Numbered from the stretch's first letter, positions 17,986 through 28,043 are shown. The stretch is DNA of 64,000 nt from Okeania sp. SIO2B3 (GCF_010672525.1 NZ_JAAHGH010000023.1:1-64000), one strand, 5' to 3'. Translations and numbers: made by a program. The notes: generated by a model from the sequence alone, not told the origin.

Positions 17986-18663
17986 AATTAGTAAATTTTG
18001 GATTTTGGATAAAATTTAATAACAATAAAAAAATGTACTTTATAGGTTAGTTGATTTCCATATTTCCACCTTTTCTAAATAACTATAATTCAACTAAAAT
18101 AACGGCGTTGCTGAATCTAGGAATGAATTTTTGCCGAACAGCTAAAACACATCTTTATTCTTCCTGCTTTGCTTGCTTAAATATACTCAAATTAACTCCC
18201 TATTATTTCTTCCTTCTTCCTTTTGACTTTTGACTTTTGACTTTTGAATTAATTACTTCTTACTTTTGATTTTGGAATTAATTACTTCTTACTTTTGACT
18301 TTTGATTTTTGACTTTTGAATTAATTACTTCTTACTTTTGATTTTGGAATTAATTACTTCTTACTTCTTACTTTTGACTTTTGAATTTTGAATTAATTAC
18401 TTTTGAATTAATTACTTTTGAATTAATTACTTTTGATTTTGGAATTAATTACTTCTTACTTTTGACTTTTGACTTTTGAATTAATTACTTCTTGCTTTTG
18501 ATTTTGGAATTAATTACTTCTTACTTTTGACTTTTGACTTTTGAATTAATTACTTCTTACTTTTGACTTTTGATTTTGGAATTAATTACTTCTTGCTTTT
18601 GATTTTGGAATTAATTACTTCTTCCTTTTGACATTTGACTTTTGACTTTTGAATTAAATTACT
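17986..18663. other. Intergenic spacer between pump genes, mostly minisatellite
   Basis: No gene is seen. The first 230 bases are AT-rich; the rest is a degenerate tandem repeat (18216-18658). It separates the two genes of what is normally one operon. Confidence 0.7.
18216..18658. repeat. Degenerate AT-rich minisatellite
   Basis: Built from mixed modules cttttga, ttttggaattaattacttc and ttttgaattaattacttctt in irregular order for about 440 bp, ending just before the pump start codon. Confidence 0.9.
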
Positions 18664-21600
18664 ATGTCATTTCATATCTCAGCTTGGTCAATCAAAAAAC
18701 CAGTTCCTACCATTGTGATGTTTTTAATCTTAACAATAGTAGGATTAATGTCATTTTTCCAATTAGGAATAGATGACACTCCCAACATCGATGTTCCAGC
18801 AGTATCAGTCACAGTAACTCAACAAGGAGCAGGTCCCACAGAACTAGAAACTCAGGTAACAAAAAAAATAGAAGATGCTGTAGCGGGTTTGGGAAATATC
18901 GATAAATTAACCTCAAAAGTAACTGATGGAGTTTCTAAAACCACCATCAATTTTGACTTAGGAGTAGATAGCGACCGCGCCACCAACGATGTTCGCAATG
19001 CCGTTACCGAAATACGCGAGGACTTACCTGCAGATATCAACGACCCTATTGTGAAAAGAGAAGAATTTATTGGAGGCGGTCCGATAGTTACCTACGCTGT
19101 AACCTCAGATAAACGTTCAGTCGAAGAACTCAGTGAACTCGTTGACAAAGAAATTAGTCGTGCCATTCTCGGTGTTTCCGGTGTTGCCCAAATCAACCGT
19201 ATTGGTGGAGTAGACCGAGAAATTCTGATCGAACTCAACCCAGACCGACTCGAAAGTCTTGGCATTACTGCTACTCAAGTCAACGATCAAATTCGCGCCC
19301 TCAACACTAATATACCCGGTGGACGCTCTCAAGGTGGAGGCACAGAAAAAAGTATTCGTACCCTTGGTAGCACTGACACGGTAGAAGCATTAAAAGAATA
19401 TCGAATCATCCTACCCTCTGGTGGAGCAGTACCACTGTCCAGTGTAGGTGCAGTTATCGATGGTTTTGGCGAAACTAGACAAACAGCTTGGTTAGTAGAA
19501 AAAAATAGTGAGGATGAAACTCAGGGTTTTGCACAAGACTCATCAATAAAAAACACTCCCCAGTCAAATAAAATTGGTAAACCAGTTGTTGCTTTTGGCG
19601 TACTCCGCAGTACAGGTACTACCCTGGTGAGTGTAGAAAAAGGTGTGCGGAAACAAGTTGCCCAACTGAAACAAACATTACCAGAAGATATAGACTTAGA
19701 ACTAATTTTTACCAAGGCAACAGATATTGAAGAATCCTATCAAGCATCTGTAGACGCTCTAATTATTGGTTCCATTCTCACTGTTGTAGTTGTCGGTGTA
19801 TTTTTACGAGATTGGCGTCCAACTCTAGTCACGGCAGTAGCATTGCCATTATCAATTATTCCCACCTTTTTAGTAATGCAAATGTTAGACTACACCCTCA
19901 ACGGGATGACCTTGTTAGCACTAGCATTAGCCATGGGAAACTTGGTGGATGATGCCATCTGTATGATTGAGAATATCGACCAACATATTAAGATGGGGAA
20001 AAAGCCATTCCAAGCTGCTTTGGATGCGTCAGCAGAAATTGGTTTGGCTGTGGTAGCAACAACTGCAACTATTGTGGCAGTGTTTTTACCTGTGGCATTT
20101 ATGGGTGGAGTGCCCGGTCAATTTTTCCAGCCTTTTGGCGTAACGGTAGCAGTTTCGACGATGTTTTCCACATTGGTTGCTTGCACTATGACGCCAATGT
20201 TAGGAGCGCGGTTGTTGAAGCCAAAACAGTCTCAAAGTTCCTCATTTTTAAATGATAAAGTGGGAGTCGAACATCACAAACAACCAAAAAATCGTCCCTA
20301 TAATAACTTATTAACTTGGGCACTGCGCCATAAAATTACTACTTTAATTATTGCATTAGCTTTCTTTATTGGTAGCTTGCAACTGGTGCCACTAATTCCT
20401 AAAGGGTTAATGGGTTCTGATGACAATGCTGTAAGTACAGTTTTCCTAGAATTACCTCCTGGATCGACTTTGTCTGAAACTGAACAAGTTGCTCAACAGG
20501 CAATGCAATTATTAGAGCAAAATTCGATTGTCACCAGTGTGTTTGCTGATGTTGGTAGTAGAGGAAATAGTGAGTCGGTAAATGAGGGCAAGTTGTATGT
20601 GAATATATTACCCAGGCAAGAGCGGGAGATTTCCCAAAAGGAGTTTGAACAACAGATGCGACCTCTATTTCAGGATATTCCGGGGGCGCGGGTGAGTTTT
20701 GGTGGTGGAGGTAGAGGAGGTGGTAATAAGGATTTAACCCTGATTCTGAAGAGTGAAAATGCAACTGCTTTGAAACAAACGGCAGATGCTTTGGAAGCGC
20801 AAATGCGAGAAATTCCTGGTTTGGTGGATGTGACTTCCAGTGCGAGTTTGGTGAAACCGGAGATTTTGATTAAACCATTACCTGCTAGAGCTGGAGATTT
20901 AGGAGTTTCCGTACAGGCGATCGCTCGTACAGCTTCATTGGCGACTTTGGGAGATAATGATTCAAGTTTAGCTAAGTTTGATTTGCCAGACCGTCAAATT
21001 CCGATTCGAGTGCAGTTGGCAGAAAAATTTAGAAATGACTTGGATGCCATTAAAAATTTACGCATTCCTAGTCAAAATGGTGGGTTAGTGCCATTGTCGG
21101 CAGTGGCTGAGATTACTATTGGTAGTGGGCCTGCTGAAATCAATCGTTTTGACCGCTATCGTCAGGTTTCCTTGGAGGCAAATTTACAGGGAATTTCTTT
21201 GGGAGATGCAGTAGAACAGGTGAAAGCATTGCCACCAATGAACCCACTACCAGAGGGTGTTACCGAACAGTCTGACGGTGATGCCAAGATTATGATTGAT
21301 ATCTTTACTGGATTTTTAGGTGCTTTGGGGTTTGCAGTGTTATGTATTTATGCAATTCTGGTATTGCTATACAATAATTTTCTTTATCCAATGGCAATTT
21401 TGGTAGCGTTGCCGTTATCTATTGGTGGCGCGTTGTTGGGGTTATTGGTGATGCAGAAGGAATTGGGTTTGTTTGCTTTAATTGGCATTGTGTTGTTGAT
21501 GGGGTTGGTGACAAAGAATGCAATTTTGTTAGTAGACTGTTCGTTGGCAAATGAAAAGGAAGGAATGTCTCAGTTTCATGCAGTGCGAGAGGCAGGTATT

Positions 21601-22032
21601 TCCCGGTTGCGACCAATTTTGATGACCACGTTTTCTACTATTGCTGGAATGTTACCCATCGCCTTAGAATTAGGAGCAGGAGGCGCAGAAAGAAGTCCCA
21701 TGGCGATCGCTGTGATAGGTGGATTTTCGACTGCGACATTGTTGACGTTGGTGGTAGTACCTGTGTGGTTTACCTATATTGATAATTTTATGCATTCGCT
21801 ACAGAAATTGTTCCGGGGTAAGGAAACTCGCCCGCAGTTAGATGTTTCTGTTAATGGCAATGGGAAAAGTCGGAATGGATCGAAAAAGGATTCTGGCGTT
21901 GGTAAATTAGGGTATGATATTAATCTTAATTACTTAGGAGTCAACCCACCCCTCGCCCCTCCCCCACCCACCCCTAACCCTCCCAGGAGGCGAGCTAGGA
22001 GGGAGAGTCAGGAGGGAATAAATAAGGAATAG
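18664..22032 (+). CDS. RND efflux pump permease (AcrB/HAE1 type)
   Basis: 1122-residue inner-membrane proton/drug antiporter. The N-terminal helix follows ISAWSIKKPVPTIVMFL, then the two large periplasmic regions alternate with membrane bundles (first bundle about 365-520, second about 880-1040). The proton-relay pair is present in GNLVDDAICMIENI, and the GLVTKNAILLVD motif lies in the second bundle. It partners the adaptor at 15982. The last about 40 residues (after KLGYDINLNYL, rich in Pro and Arg) are encoded by a copy of the dispersed sequence cccacccctcgcccctccc, so the native C-terminus was probably shorter. The substrate range cannot be told. The start ATG directly follows the minisatellite. 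Confidence 0.95.
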   Translation: MSFHISAWSIKKPVPTIVMFLILTIVGLMSFFQLGIDDTPNIDVPAVSVTVTQQGAGPTELETQVTKKIEDAVAGLGNIDKLTSKVTDGVSKTTINFDLGVDSDRATNDVRNAVTEIREDLPADINDPIVKREEFIGGGPIVTYAVTSDKRSVEELSELVDKEISRAILGVSGVAQINRIGGVDREILIELNPDRLESLGITATQVNDQIRALNTNIPGGRSQGGGTEKSIRTLGSTDTVEALKEYRIILPSGGAVPLSSVGAVIDGFGETRQTAWLVEKNSEDETQGFAQDSSIKNTPQSNKIGKPVVAFGVLRSTGTTLVSVEKGVRKQVAQLKQTLPEDIDLELIFTKATDIEESYQASVDALIIGSILTVVVVGVFLRDWRPTLVTAVALPLSIIPTFLVMQMLDYTLNGMTLLALALAMGNLVDDAICMIENIDQHIKMGKKPFQAALDASAEIGLAVVATTATIVAVFLPVAFMGGVPGQFFQPFGVTVAVSTMFSTLVACTMTPMLGARLLKPKQSQSSSFLNDKVGVEHHKQPKNRPYNNLLTWALRHKITTLIIALAFFIGSLQLVPLIPKGLMGSDDNAVSTVFLELPPGSTLSETEQVAQQAMQLLEQNSIVTSVFADVGSRGNSESVNEGKLYVNILPRQEREISQKEFEQQMRPLFQDIPGARVSFGGGGRGGGNKDLTLILKSENATALKQTADALEAQMREIPGLVDVTSSASLVKPEILIKPLPARAGDLGVSVQAIARTASLATLGDNDSSLAKFDLPDRQIPIRVQLAEKFRNDLDAIKNLRIPSQNGGLVPLSAVAEITIGSGPAEINRFDRYRQVSLEANLQGISLGDAVEQVKALPPMNPLPEGVTEQSDGDAKIMIDIFTGFLGALGFAVLCIYAILVLLYNNFLYPMAILVALPLSIGGALLGLLVMQKELGLFALIGIVLLMGLVTKNAILLVDCSLANEKEGMSQFHAVREAGISRLRPILMTTFSTIAGMLPIALELGAGGAERSPMAIAVIGGFSTATLLTLVVVPVWFTYIDNFMHSLQKLFRGKETRPQLDVSVNGNGKSRNGSKKDSGVGKLGYDINLNYLGVNPPLAPPPPTPNPPRRRARRESQEGINKE

Positions 22033-22097
22033 AAGGAGAAAGTTTTTTGTTTGCTAGCGCACAACGCACGTTAACGCGGAGTGCGCAACGGAGTTCT

Positions 22098-22550
22098 ATC
22101 CCGCTCTTATCCGGACATGATATCATATCAAATCTGGTAGCATCGGTGTAATTAGATGAGGAGATGGGGACCCAGTCCTAACCCCTCCCAGGAGCGGAAT
22201 GTGGGGAGATGGGGAGATGGGGAGATGGGGAGATGGGGAGATGGGGAGATGGGGAGATGGGGAGATGGAGACCCACCCCTAGCCCCTCCCCCTTTCAGGA
22301 GGGGAATATTGAGAAATATTTGGTAATGCTTGAAGATGAAACATTTTTTTAGACCGAATTATATCAAATCCGTTGGCTTCGGAGTAATATAATTCTGTTG
22401 ATCGTCATACAATGTGTAAGGGCGAATGGCCATTCGCCCCTACAGTTCTTTCAATACTGAATAACACCGATGCTACCGGATTTGATATTAAACGGATTTG
22501 AGATCATATCATGTGCCCCCTCTGGGGGAGCTACGCTAACGGATAAGAGC
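22098..22550. repeat. Large element with inverted arms
   Basis: The left arm (cgctcttatccggacatgat, then tatcaaatctggtagcatcg) is mirrored on the right (cgatgctaccggatttgata, then atcatatcatgt and cggataagagcg). It resembles a nested pair of MITE-like palindromes. The end atatcatgtccgg recurs at 46074 and 53373. Confidence 0.65.
22202..22269. repeat. ggggagatgg minisatellite
   Basis: Seven tandem copies of ggggagatgg. Confidence 0.9.
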
Positions 22551-22839
22551 GTGATCAAAAAACTTGATCCCTTTTAACTTTTTCTTCCCTTCTGCCTTCC
22601 TTCCTCCAAAGTGTAAGTATTTAACCAAACATCATATCATACCTCTTTTCACCAACGTCAGGATTCTATAATTCATCAAAAACGGCATTGGCAAGAATTT
22701 TTCACAGGAATTTACGGATGATTCAACTGCATTAAGAAAAAAATATTTACTCTACAAGGAATTGATGTTCAAAGTATGAGCGATCGCTCATAACAAAAGT
22801 ATAAATTAAATTAATAGCGATCGCTCATACAATTTATTT

Positions 22840-23136
22840 TCAAGTCCCCAAATAACCTCTTAAAATTTGATAATATTGCTCAGGTAAAGATAATCTTAGT
22901 GATTTAATCCGCACAAATATCTTATTACATAAACTATTACAATCTGGCTCTCGAATCTGCAAACCTAAATAGTTTGCAATCAATTGAAGAAATTTTTGTA
23001 ATAGAGTCTCATTCATTTTTATAGAATCAAAATCTCCTATAAGATCAAATCCTGTTATGTAGATTTGCCCCTCGTTGCGAGGATAGATTTTTTCATTATT
23101 TGATATTAACTCTACTATTGTAAACCAAAAAGTCAA
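22840..23136 (-). CDS. Small unknown protein overlapping the hydrolase end
   Basis: A 98-residue frame from a TTG inside the last codons of the alpha/beta hydrolase (overlap about 41 bp), or 58 residues from an internal ATG (MNETLLQKFLQLIANYLGLQ). It contains two cysteines (PDCNSLCNK) and an amphipathic helical part. I do not recognise it. It may be a genuine small gene translationally coupled to the hydrolase or a degenerating remnant; the composition looks coding-like but the evidence is weak. Confidence 0.35.
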   Translation of the reverse strand: MTFWFTIVELISNNEKIYPRNEGQIYITGFDLIGDFDSIKMNETLLQKFLQLIANYLGLQIREPDCNSLCNKIFVRIKSLRLSLPEQYYQILRGYLGT

Positions 23137-23971
23137 TTATTGCATCCAGAAGCAGTTCTGGTTCATCAACCCTGATTAAATGACCACTATTTTCAAAGAT
23201 TCTTAAATCAGCATTGGGAATAGCTGTAGCGATTTCTTCTGACAATTCTGGAGGACAAATCCAATCATGTTTTCCTGCTATTATTAAAGTGGGAGTTGTA
23301 ATTTTATCTAGCTCATCAAGCACATTATAATAACGTAAAAAACCGCCAAATGCAACATTAATAGCATCAGGAGATAAAATAGTTCTATTCCAACTTTTTC
23401 CTGATGTTTCTGGTTTATAACTTAATGAATACATAGGCATCATTAATTGGAAATATTCTTGCAGTTGGGCTTCATTCTCAAATTTACCATCCCATAAAAA
23501 TTGAGCGATCGCTTGTTGTTTTTTTGTTCCTTTTTTGGCTAAATTAACTTTTGCTAGCTCTAAAAACCTAGAACTTCCAGCAGTAGCAATAACAATTAAA
23601 GATTTAACATTTTCTGGATAACGGACTGCATAACTGAGGGCAACCATTCCTCCATAAGAAGTACCAATAATCACAATTTTTTCTAGCCCTAAATATTGAC
23701 GCAATGCTTCCATATCTTCCACATTATTTTCTAAGGTATAAGTTTCTTTTGCTCCCCTCGCCGATCGCCCTTGCCCCCGGTGGTCAAAATACACTAATTG
23801 TAATTTTTGACTCAAGGGAGAAAAGGTAGGTTTATAGGAAGTATGGTCTGCACCCGGTCCACCATGAATCACAAAAGCAACAGGTTTTTCTCGCATCCTT
23901 TCCCCATCTGGCACTAGGGCAGCACCTTCAACATCAAAATAGATTTCTGTATCTCTGATTTTAGCTAGCAT
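23096..23971 (-). CDS. Alpha/beta hydrolase (proline iminopeptidase-like)
   Basis: 291 residues with a complete alpha/beta-hydrolase fold. The oxyanion-hole segment is IHGGPGADH, the segment YFDHRGQGRS follows, the nucleophile elbow is GTSYGG (catalytic Ser), the acid is Asp in IIAGKHDW, and the base is His in ENSGHLI. HGGPG with DHRGxGRS is the pattern of proline iminopeptidases and related peptidase S33 enzymes, so cleavage of an N-terminal Pro or a similar small amide or ester is likely, but the substrate is not fixed by sequence. Cytoplasmic, no signal peptide. Start ATG at 23971. Confidence 0.9.
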   Translation of the reverse strand: MLAKIRDTEIYFDVEGAALVPDGERMREKPVAFVIHGGPGADHTSYKPTFSPLSQKLQLVYFDHRGQGRSARGAKETYTLENNVEDMEALRQYLGLEKIVIIGTSYGGMVALSYAVRYPENVKSLIVIATAGSSRFLELAKVNLAKKGTKKQQAIAQFLWDGKFENEAQLQEYFQLMMPMYSLSYKPETSGKSWNRTILSPDAINVAFGGFLRYYNVLDELDKITTPTLIIAGKHDWICPPELSEEIATAIPNADLRIFENSGHLIRVDEPELLLDAIIDFLVYNSRVNIK

Positions 23972-25008
23972 TTTGTTAAAAAAAATAGAGTGTCAAATGA
24001 GATTTTTTATGATGATATTATACCATTTAAAACAAAGAAAATAATGTAGCAAACATTTATCACGCTTGTTATTATTCGAGCTATTACTTTTTGGGTTAAC
24101 TTATACCGTTTCACAGAAGTCATATCATGTCAATTGGTATAGTCCCGTGTAAAAGTTGGGGAAATATCTACCGCCATATAAGTAAAATTTTTCCTTCTTC
24201 CTTCTTCCTTCTTCCTTCTTCCTTCTTCCTTACCTTCTCTATACAAGACCTATGCTACCGGAGATGATATCAAAAGTCAAAAGTCAGATCTTATAGGATA
24301 AAAACTTTGATCCTACAGTAATTTCAGGAAATTATTTGACGTTTCAGTAAAGATAAAAAGAAAATGACACTATATATAGTTATATAGTTAATATATAGTT
24401 ATATAAATCATCTTTGTATATCAGAATTAATCAATTGGTCATATCAAGAATGGCATAAAATTTTGCATACCTATGCCAATGGTGGCTTGATAGTATTTGC
24501 TCAGAGAGCTTGTACAAATCTCAACTTTATACCATCTTTTAATCTATCAACTTCAGCCTTGATCATAACTCAACAAAATTTTGATGTTTATAAATGTTGG
24601 CAAGAATATTATGTAGAATTTACCGAAAAATTGTGGGTATGCGCCTCCCCTTTTAAGGGGATAATAAAGAAAAATTTTCATCTCTTTGTCAATCCTCTTC
24701 TTTCAAGGAGAGGTAATTATTCATTATTCATTATTCATTATTAATTGTTGAATCCAGATATTCCTCCAGAACAACAAGCTAATTATTTAGCCGATATTAG
24801 CAGATTAGGAGCAGCAGGAGTAATGGGAATTGCTTGGGGAAATCCCATGATTATAGGTTTAAACAGAGAAGAGGTATGCAACTATCAAAAACTTTTTTTG
24901 TTGAGAATTCTTGAATCAAAAAGTCGCTTCAGATAACTTATGGTATAAAAAGAAAACCTAGGAATGTTCCCCGGAATATCCCTGTATCTTAAGAGTCTAC
25001 TATTCAAG
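23972..25008. other. Mostly non-coding region with an interrupted frame
   Basis: The first half is repeats: a ttccttc tract at about 24187-24235, partial element ends such as atatcatgtcaattggtat near 24122, and a tatatagttatatag stretch near 24370-24405. The second half holds a possible broken gene (24463-24936) with a repeat in its middle. The start of the radical SAM gene follows. Confidence 0.55.
24463..24936 (+). pseudogene. Possible gene fragment split by a repeat
   Basis: The upstream frame (open back to about 24400, reading INWSYQEWHKILHTYANGGL, then ending near EFTEKLWVC) and a downstream frame (LNPDIPPEQQANYLADISRL, then GAAGVMGIAWGNPMI) both have coding-like composition. They are separated by about 95 bases of dispersed repeat (cctccccttttaaggggata to ggagaggtaattattcatt). 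I interpret this as one unknown gene interrupted by the element. The family was not recognised. Confidence 0.35.
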
Positions 25009-26442
25009 ATGAAAAAAACTCTATTTTTAAATCCTCCGTCCTTTGATGGTTTTGATGGAGGTGCCGGAGCTAGATACCAAGCAAAACGAGAAATTACCTC
25101 CTTCTGGTATCCCACTTGGTTAGCCCAACCTGCTGCTCTAGTACCCCGAAGTAAATTGGTAGACGCTCCTCCCCATAATCAAACTGTGGAAGATGTGCTC
25201 AAAATTGCTAAAGATTATGAACTGGTAATTATGCACACCAGTACCCCTTCCCTCGCCAATGATGTTAAATGTGCAGAAGCTATTAAGGCGCAAAACCCTG
25301 AGACAGAAGTAGGTTTTGTTGGCGCTCATGTAGCAGTTTTGCCCGAAGAAACTCTCAGGGATAATCCAATTATTGATTTTGTCTGTCGCAACGAATTTGA
25401 TTATACCTGTAAAGAATTATCCGAAGGGAAACCTTTTGCAGAAATTAAAGGGTTGAGTTACCTTGATTCCCAAGGCAATATTCAGCATACCCCAGAACGA
25501 GAATTAATTCACGACTGGGATTCGATGCCTAGCGTTTTTCCGGTTTATGCAGAACATCTCGATATTCGTAAATATCTAATAGGTTATTTACTCAATCCCT
25601 ACATCTCCTTATATACAGGTCGCGGTTGCCCTGCTAAATGTACTTTCTGTTTATGGCCACAAACTATCGGCGGACATCAATACCGTGCCAAAAGTCCCGA
25701 AGCAGTGGGGCGAGAAATGGCAGAGGCAAAAGCAATTTGGGGTAGCTCTGTACGAGAATACTTTTTTGATGACGATACCTTTACTATTGATAAAAAACGA
25801 GCGATCGCTATTAGCGAACATTTGAAACAACTGAAGCTGACCTGGAGTTGCAACGCCCGTGGAAATTTAGATTATGACACCCTCAAAGAATTGAGAAACA
25901 ACGGACTGCGTTTGCTGTTAGTAGGTTTTGAATCTGGTAATCAAAAAATTTTGGATGGAGTCAAGAAAGGGATTAAATTAGAAGTCGCCCGCAAATTTAT
26001 GGAAAATTGCCATAAGTTGGGGATTAAAGTTCATGGAGCTTTTATTCTTGGTTTACCCAATGAGAGTAGGGAAACTATTGAGGAGACTATCCGTTTTGCC
26101 TGTGAAGTCAACCCTCATACAATTCAGGTGTCGATCGCTTCTCCCTACCCTGGAACAGAATTATATAGTCAAGCTCAGGAAAATGGTTGGTTTACTGGCG
26201 ATGCTTTGGTAGCAAATTCTGGAATTCAGATGTCAGCTTTGCAGTATCCTCATCTCTCAGGTAGTGAAATTGAAGATGGTGTGGAGCGGATGTATCGTCA
26301 GTTTTATTTTAGACCAAAGTCGATTATTCCTATAGTTGGTGAAATGCTGGCAGACCCGCAAATGTTGGTGCGTCGTTTGCGTGAGGGTCGGGAATTTCTC
26401 TCTTATCTGAGAGAGCGTCATCACAGAGCTGCTAGTCATTAA
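25009..26442 (+). CDS. hpnJ: B12-binding radical SAM protein, HpnJ-like
   Basis: 477 residues from ATG 25009; the frame also opens at 24964, but the 15 extra residues are not family-like. The N-terminal cobalamin-binding-type domain (about 1-150, LFLNPPSFDGFDGG ... VGFVGAHVAVLPEE) precedes a radical SAM barrel with the [4Fe-4S] cysteines C207, C211 and C214 (RGCPAKCTFC). It is followed by the B12-radical-SAM features FFDDDTFTID, LVGFESGNQKILDGV and GAFILGLPNE. The overall pattern fits HpnJ, the hopanoid-associated enzyme linked to cyclitol-ether side-chain formation. No other hopanoid gene is in this window, so the symbol is by similarity only. Confidence 0.8.
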   Translation: MKKTLFLNPPSFDGFDGGAGARYQAKREITSFWYPTWLAQPAALVPRSKLVDAPPHNQTVEDVLKIAKDYELVIMHTSTPSLANDVKCAEAIKAQNPETEVGFVGAHVAVLPEETLRDNPIIDFVCRNEFDYTCKELSEGKPFAEIKGLSYLDSQGNIQHTPERELIHDWDSMPSVFPVYAEHLDIRKYLIGYLLNPYISLYTGRGCPAKCTFCLWPQTIGGHQYRAKSPEAVGREMAEAKAIWGSSVREYFFDDDTFTIDKKRAIAISEHLKQLKLTWSCNARGNLDYDTLKELRNNGLRLLLVGFESGNQKILDGVKKGIKLEVARKFMENCHKLGIKVHGAFILGLPNESRETIEETIRFACEVNPHTIQVSIASPYPGTELYSQAQENGWFTGDALVANSGIQMSALQYPHLSGSEIEDGVERMYRQFYFRPKSIIPIVGEMLADPQMLVRRLREGREFLSYLRERHHRAASH

Positions 26443-26771
26443 CTTCAAAGTGATAATAAGTAGGTCTGTCAAATTAAATACAACGCGTTATAATCAAGTT
26501 TTTGTTTGTAGTTTTGCTCTAACCATTGAAATACTTGTCTTATTGCTAGAGCAAAACTACTGTAGTGATGAAAAAAACTATCTTCTTTATCAAAATCATA
26601 AAGGTCTAAAACCCCGCCTTTTAAGGCGCAATATTTTTGGAGAGTTGCTCACGCATCCCCTACTTCCCCTCCTGGGAGGGGTTAGGGGTGGGTTAACTTC
26701 TGACTTCTAACTTCTGACTTCTGACTTCTGACTTCTGACTTCGTTAATCTCCCCGCTCCCTACTCCCTTAT
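26443..26771. other. Repeat-containing intergenic region
   Basis: It holds an inverted repeat (26508-26560), then a block (about 26603-26710) shared with 2677-2785 that starts ggtctaaaaccccgcctttt, a gacttct minisatellite (about 26698-26745) and a taagtattcaaccggagatg element end next to the miaA stop. Confidence 0.6.
26508..26560. repeat. Inverted repeat downstream of the radical SAM gene
   Basis: 14-bp perfect arms (gtagttttgctcta and tagagcaaaactac) with a 25-base loop. No T-tract follows, so it is not a clear terminator. Confidence 0.6.
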
Positions 26772-27680
26772 CTATAAGTATTCAACCGGAGATGATATAA
26801 ACTCCTCCACTCGCTCCCAAACTTTATCTAATAAACCTGTTGCTGCTGTATCAAACCATTCAATTTCTGGATATGCTCGAAACCAAGTCCGTTGTCGCTT
26901 GGCAAACTGACGAGTATGTAAAACTGTTGCATCTATTGCCTCAGTTAAACTAATATCTCCTGCCAAATATTGTTTCATTTCTGCATAACCCAATGTATCT
27001 AACAACGACAACTCCGTACCATATTTTTCACATAAAAATTTGACTTCCTCCACTAACCCAACTTCCACCATTTTATTAGTCCGATGACGAATACGATCAC
27101 CCAAAACTTCCACATCACAGTCTAACCCGATCTGCAAAATAGGATAATTTGGTGGGTTTTCTCCCTGCTGTTGAGAAATTGGTTTCCCGCTCACATAAAA
27201 AACTTCCAATGCTCGCAACGTTCGTACCGCATCATTAGGGTGAATTTTTTGAGCAGCTATCCCATCAACTTGTTGTAACATTTCGTAACATTGTTTTTGG
27301 CCTAAATCTGCTAGCTGCGATCGCAACTTTTCATTAGGCCCAACTCTAGGAATCTTTAAACCTTTAACTACTGCCTTAATATACAGACCCGTACCCCCCA
27401 CTAATAAACTCGGAGATGCCACATCAGTTTTACTAATTAAATCTTGTGCCTGTTCCTGGTATTCTGCTAGAGTTAAAATTTCCGTGGGTTCACAAATATC
27501 TACTAAGTAATGAGGTACTAATTCCCGTTCTGTTGTAGTTGGTTTTGCCGTTCCAATGTTAAAATATTTATACACTTGACGAGAATCTGCGCTGATAATC
27601 GCCGATCCTAATCTTTGGCCTAAACCCAAAGCTAATCCAGATTTACCCATAGCAGTAGGCCCACAAATAGTAATTAACAT
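26772..27680 (-). CDS. miaA: tRNA dimethylallyltransferase MiaA
   Basis: About 302 residues from the ATG at 27680 (MLITICGPTAMGKSGL); an ATG at 27722 would add 14 residues. It transfers the dimethylallyl group from DMAPP to N6 of A37 in tRNAs reading UNN codons. The P-loop GPTAMGKSGL, the DSRQVYKYFNIGTAKP substrate segment, GGTGLYIKAVVKG, and LGYAEM with RQFAKRQRTWFR near the C-terminus are all present. Length is normal for bacteria. Encoded alone, convergent with the radical SAM gene and divergent from gyrB. Confidence 0.96.
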   Translation of the reverse strand: MLITICGPTAMGKSGLALGLGQRLGSAIISADSRQVYKYFNIGTAKPTTTERELVPHYLVDICEPTEILTLAEYQEQAQDLISKTDVASPSLLVGGTGLYIKAVVKGLKIPRVGPNEKLRSQLADLGQKQCYEMLQQVDGIAAQKIHPNDAVRTLRALEVFYVSGKPISQQQGENPPNYPILQIGLDCDVEVLGDRIRHRTNKMVEVGLVEEVKFLCEKYGTELSLLDTLGYAEMKQYLAGDISLTEAIDATVLHTRQFAKRQRTWFRAYPEIEWFDTAATGLLDKVWERVEEFISSPVEYL

Positions 27681-27782
27681 TATCTTCAGATAAATAACAT
27701 TTCCATTGATAGAAAGTTTCATGGCACTTCACTACTTCTTCCTCATCTCTCCCATTATTTAAGTATTCAACCAAGCATAATA

Positions 27783-27880
27783 TATAGCAGTCAAAGCAAA
27801 GGTTAGGACAGATCAAAAGCTTAAAACTCAGACAACGTAATACTTTTCCTTCTTCCTTCTTCCTTCTTTCTTCTGCTATA
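27783..27880. repeat. Polypyrimidine element with tatagcag ends, copy 2
   Basis: Bounded by tatagcag and ctgctata. The interior aaaactcagacaacgtaata followed by cttccttc matches 9709-9829. Confidence 0.75.
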
Positions 27881-28043
27881 ACTTCTGACTCCTGATTATA
27901 GACTTTTGACTTATATACTACTGGGTATATCCCCTAAATAAATTTCTCTTCAAAATAGCCTAGAGTCGCTTTTAAGGCTTTTATGTTATAATTTACTAGA
28001 ACTTTATCATTTTTTGACAAAAGTTGCGATTAAAGCCATTATT

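Larger units (their letters stand above)
22033..22839. other. Repeat-rich intergenic region
   Basis: No gene is seen. It holds long imperfect inverted arms (about 22098-22165 and 22455-22550) enclosing a ggggagatgg minisatellite (22202-22269), a copy of the aacccctcccaggag block, and a palindrome (22420-22439). After these come two HIP1-centred palindromes, tatgagcgatcgctcata (22775-22792) and tagcgatcgctcata (22815-22829), close to the end of the small minus-strand frame. Confidence 0.65.

Noticed and set aside
18216-18658. Possible CRISPR or regulatory array
   Set aside because: Irregular AT-rich modules without unique spacers; a degenerate minisatellite.
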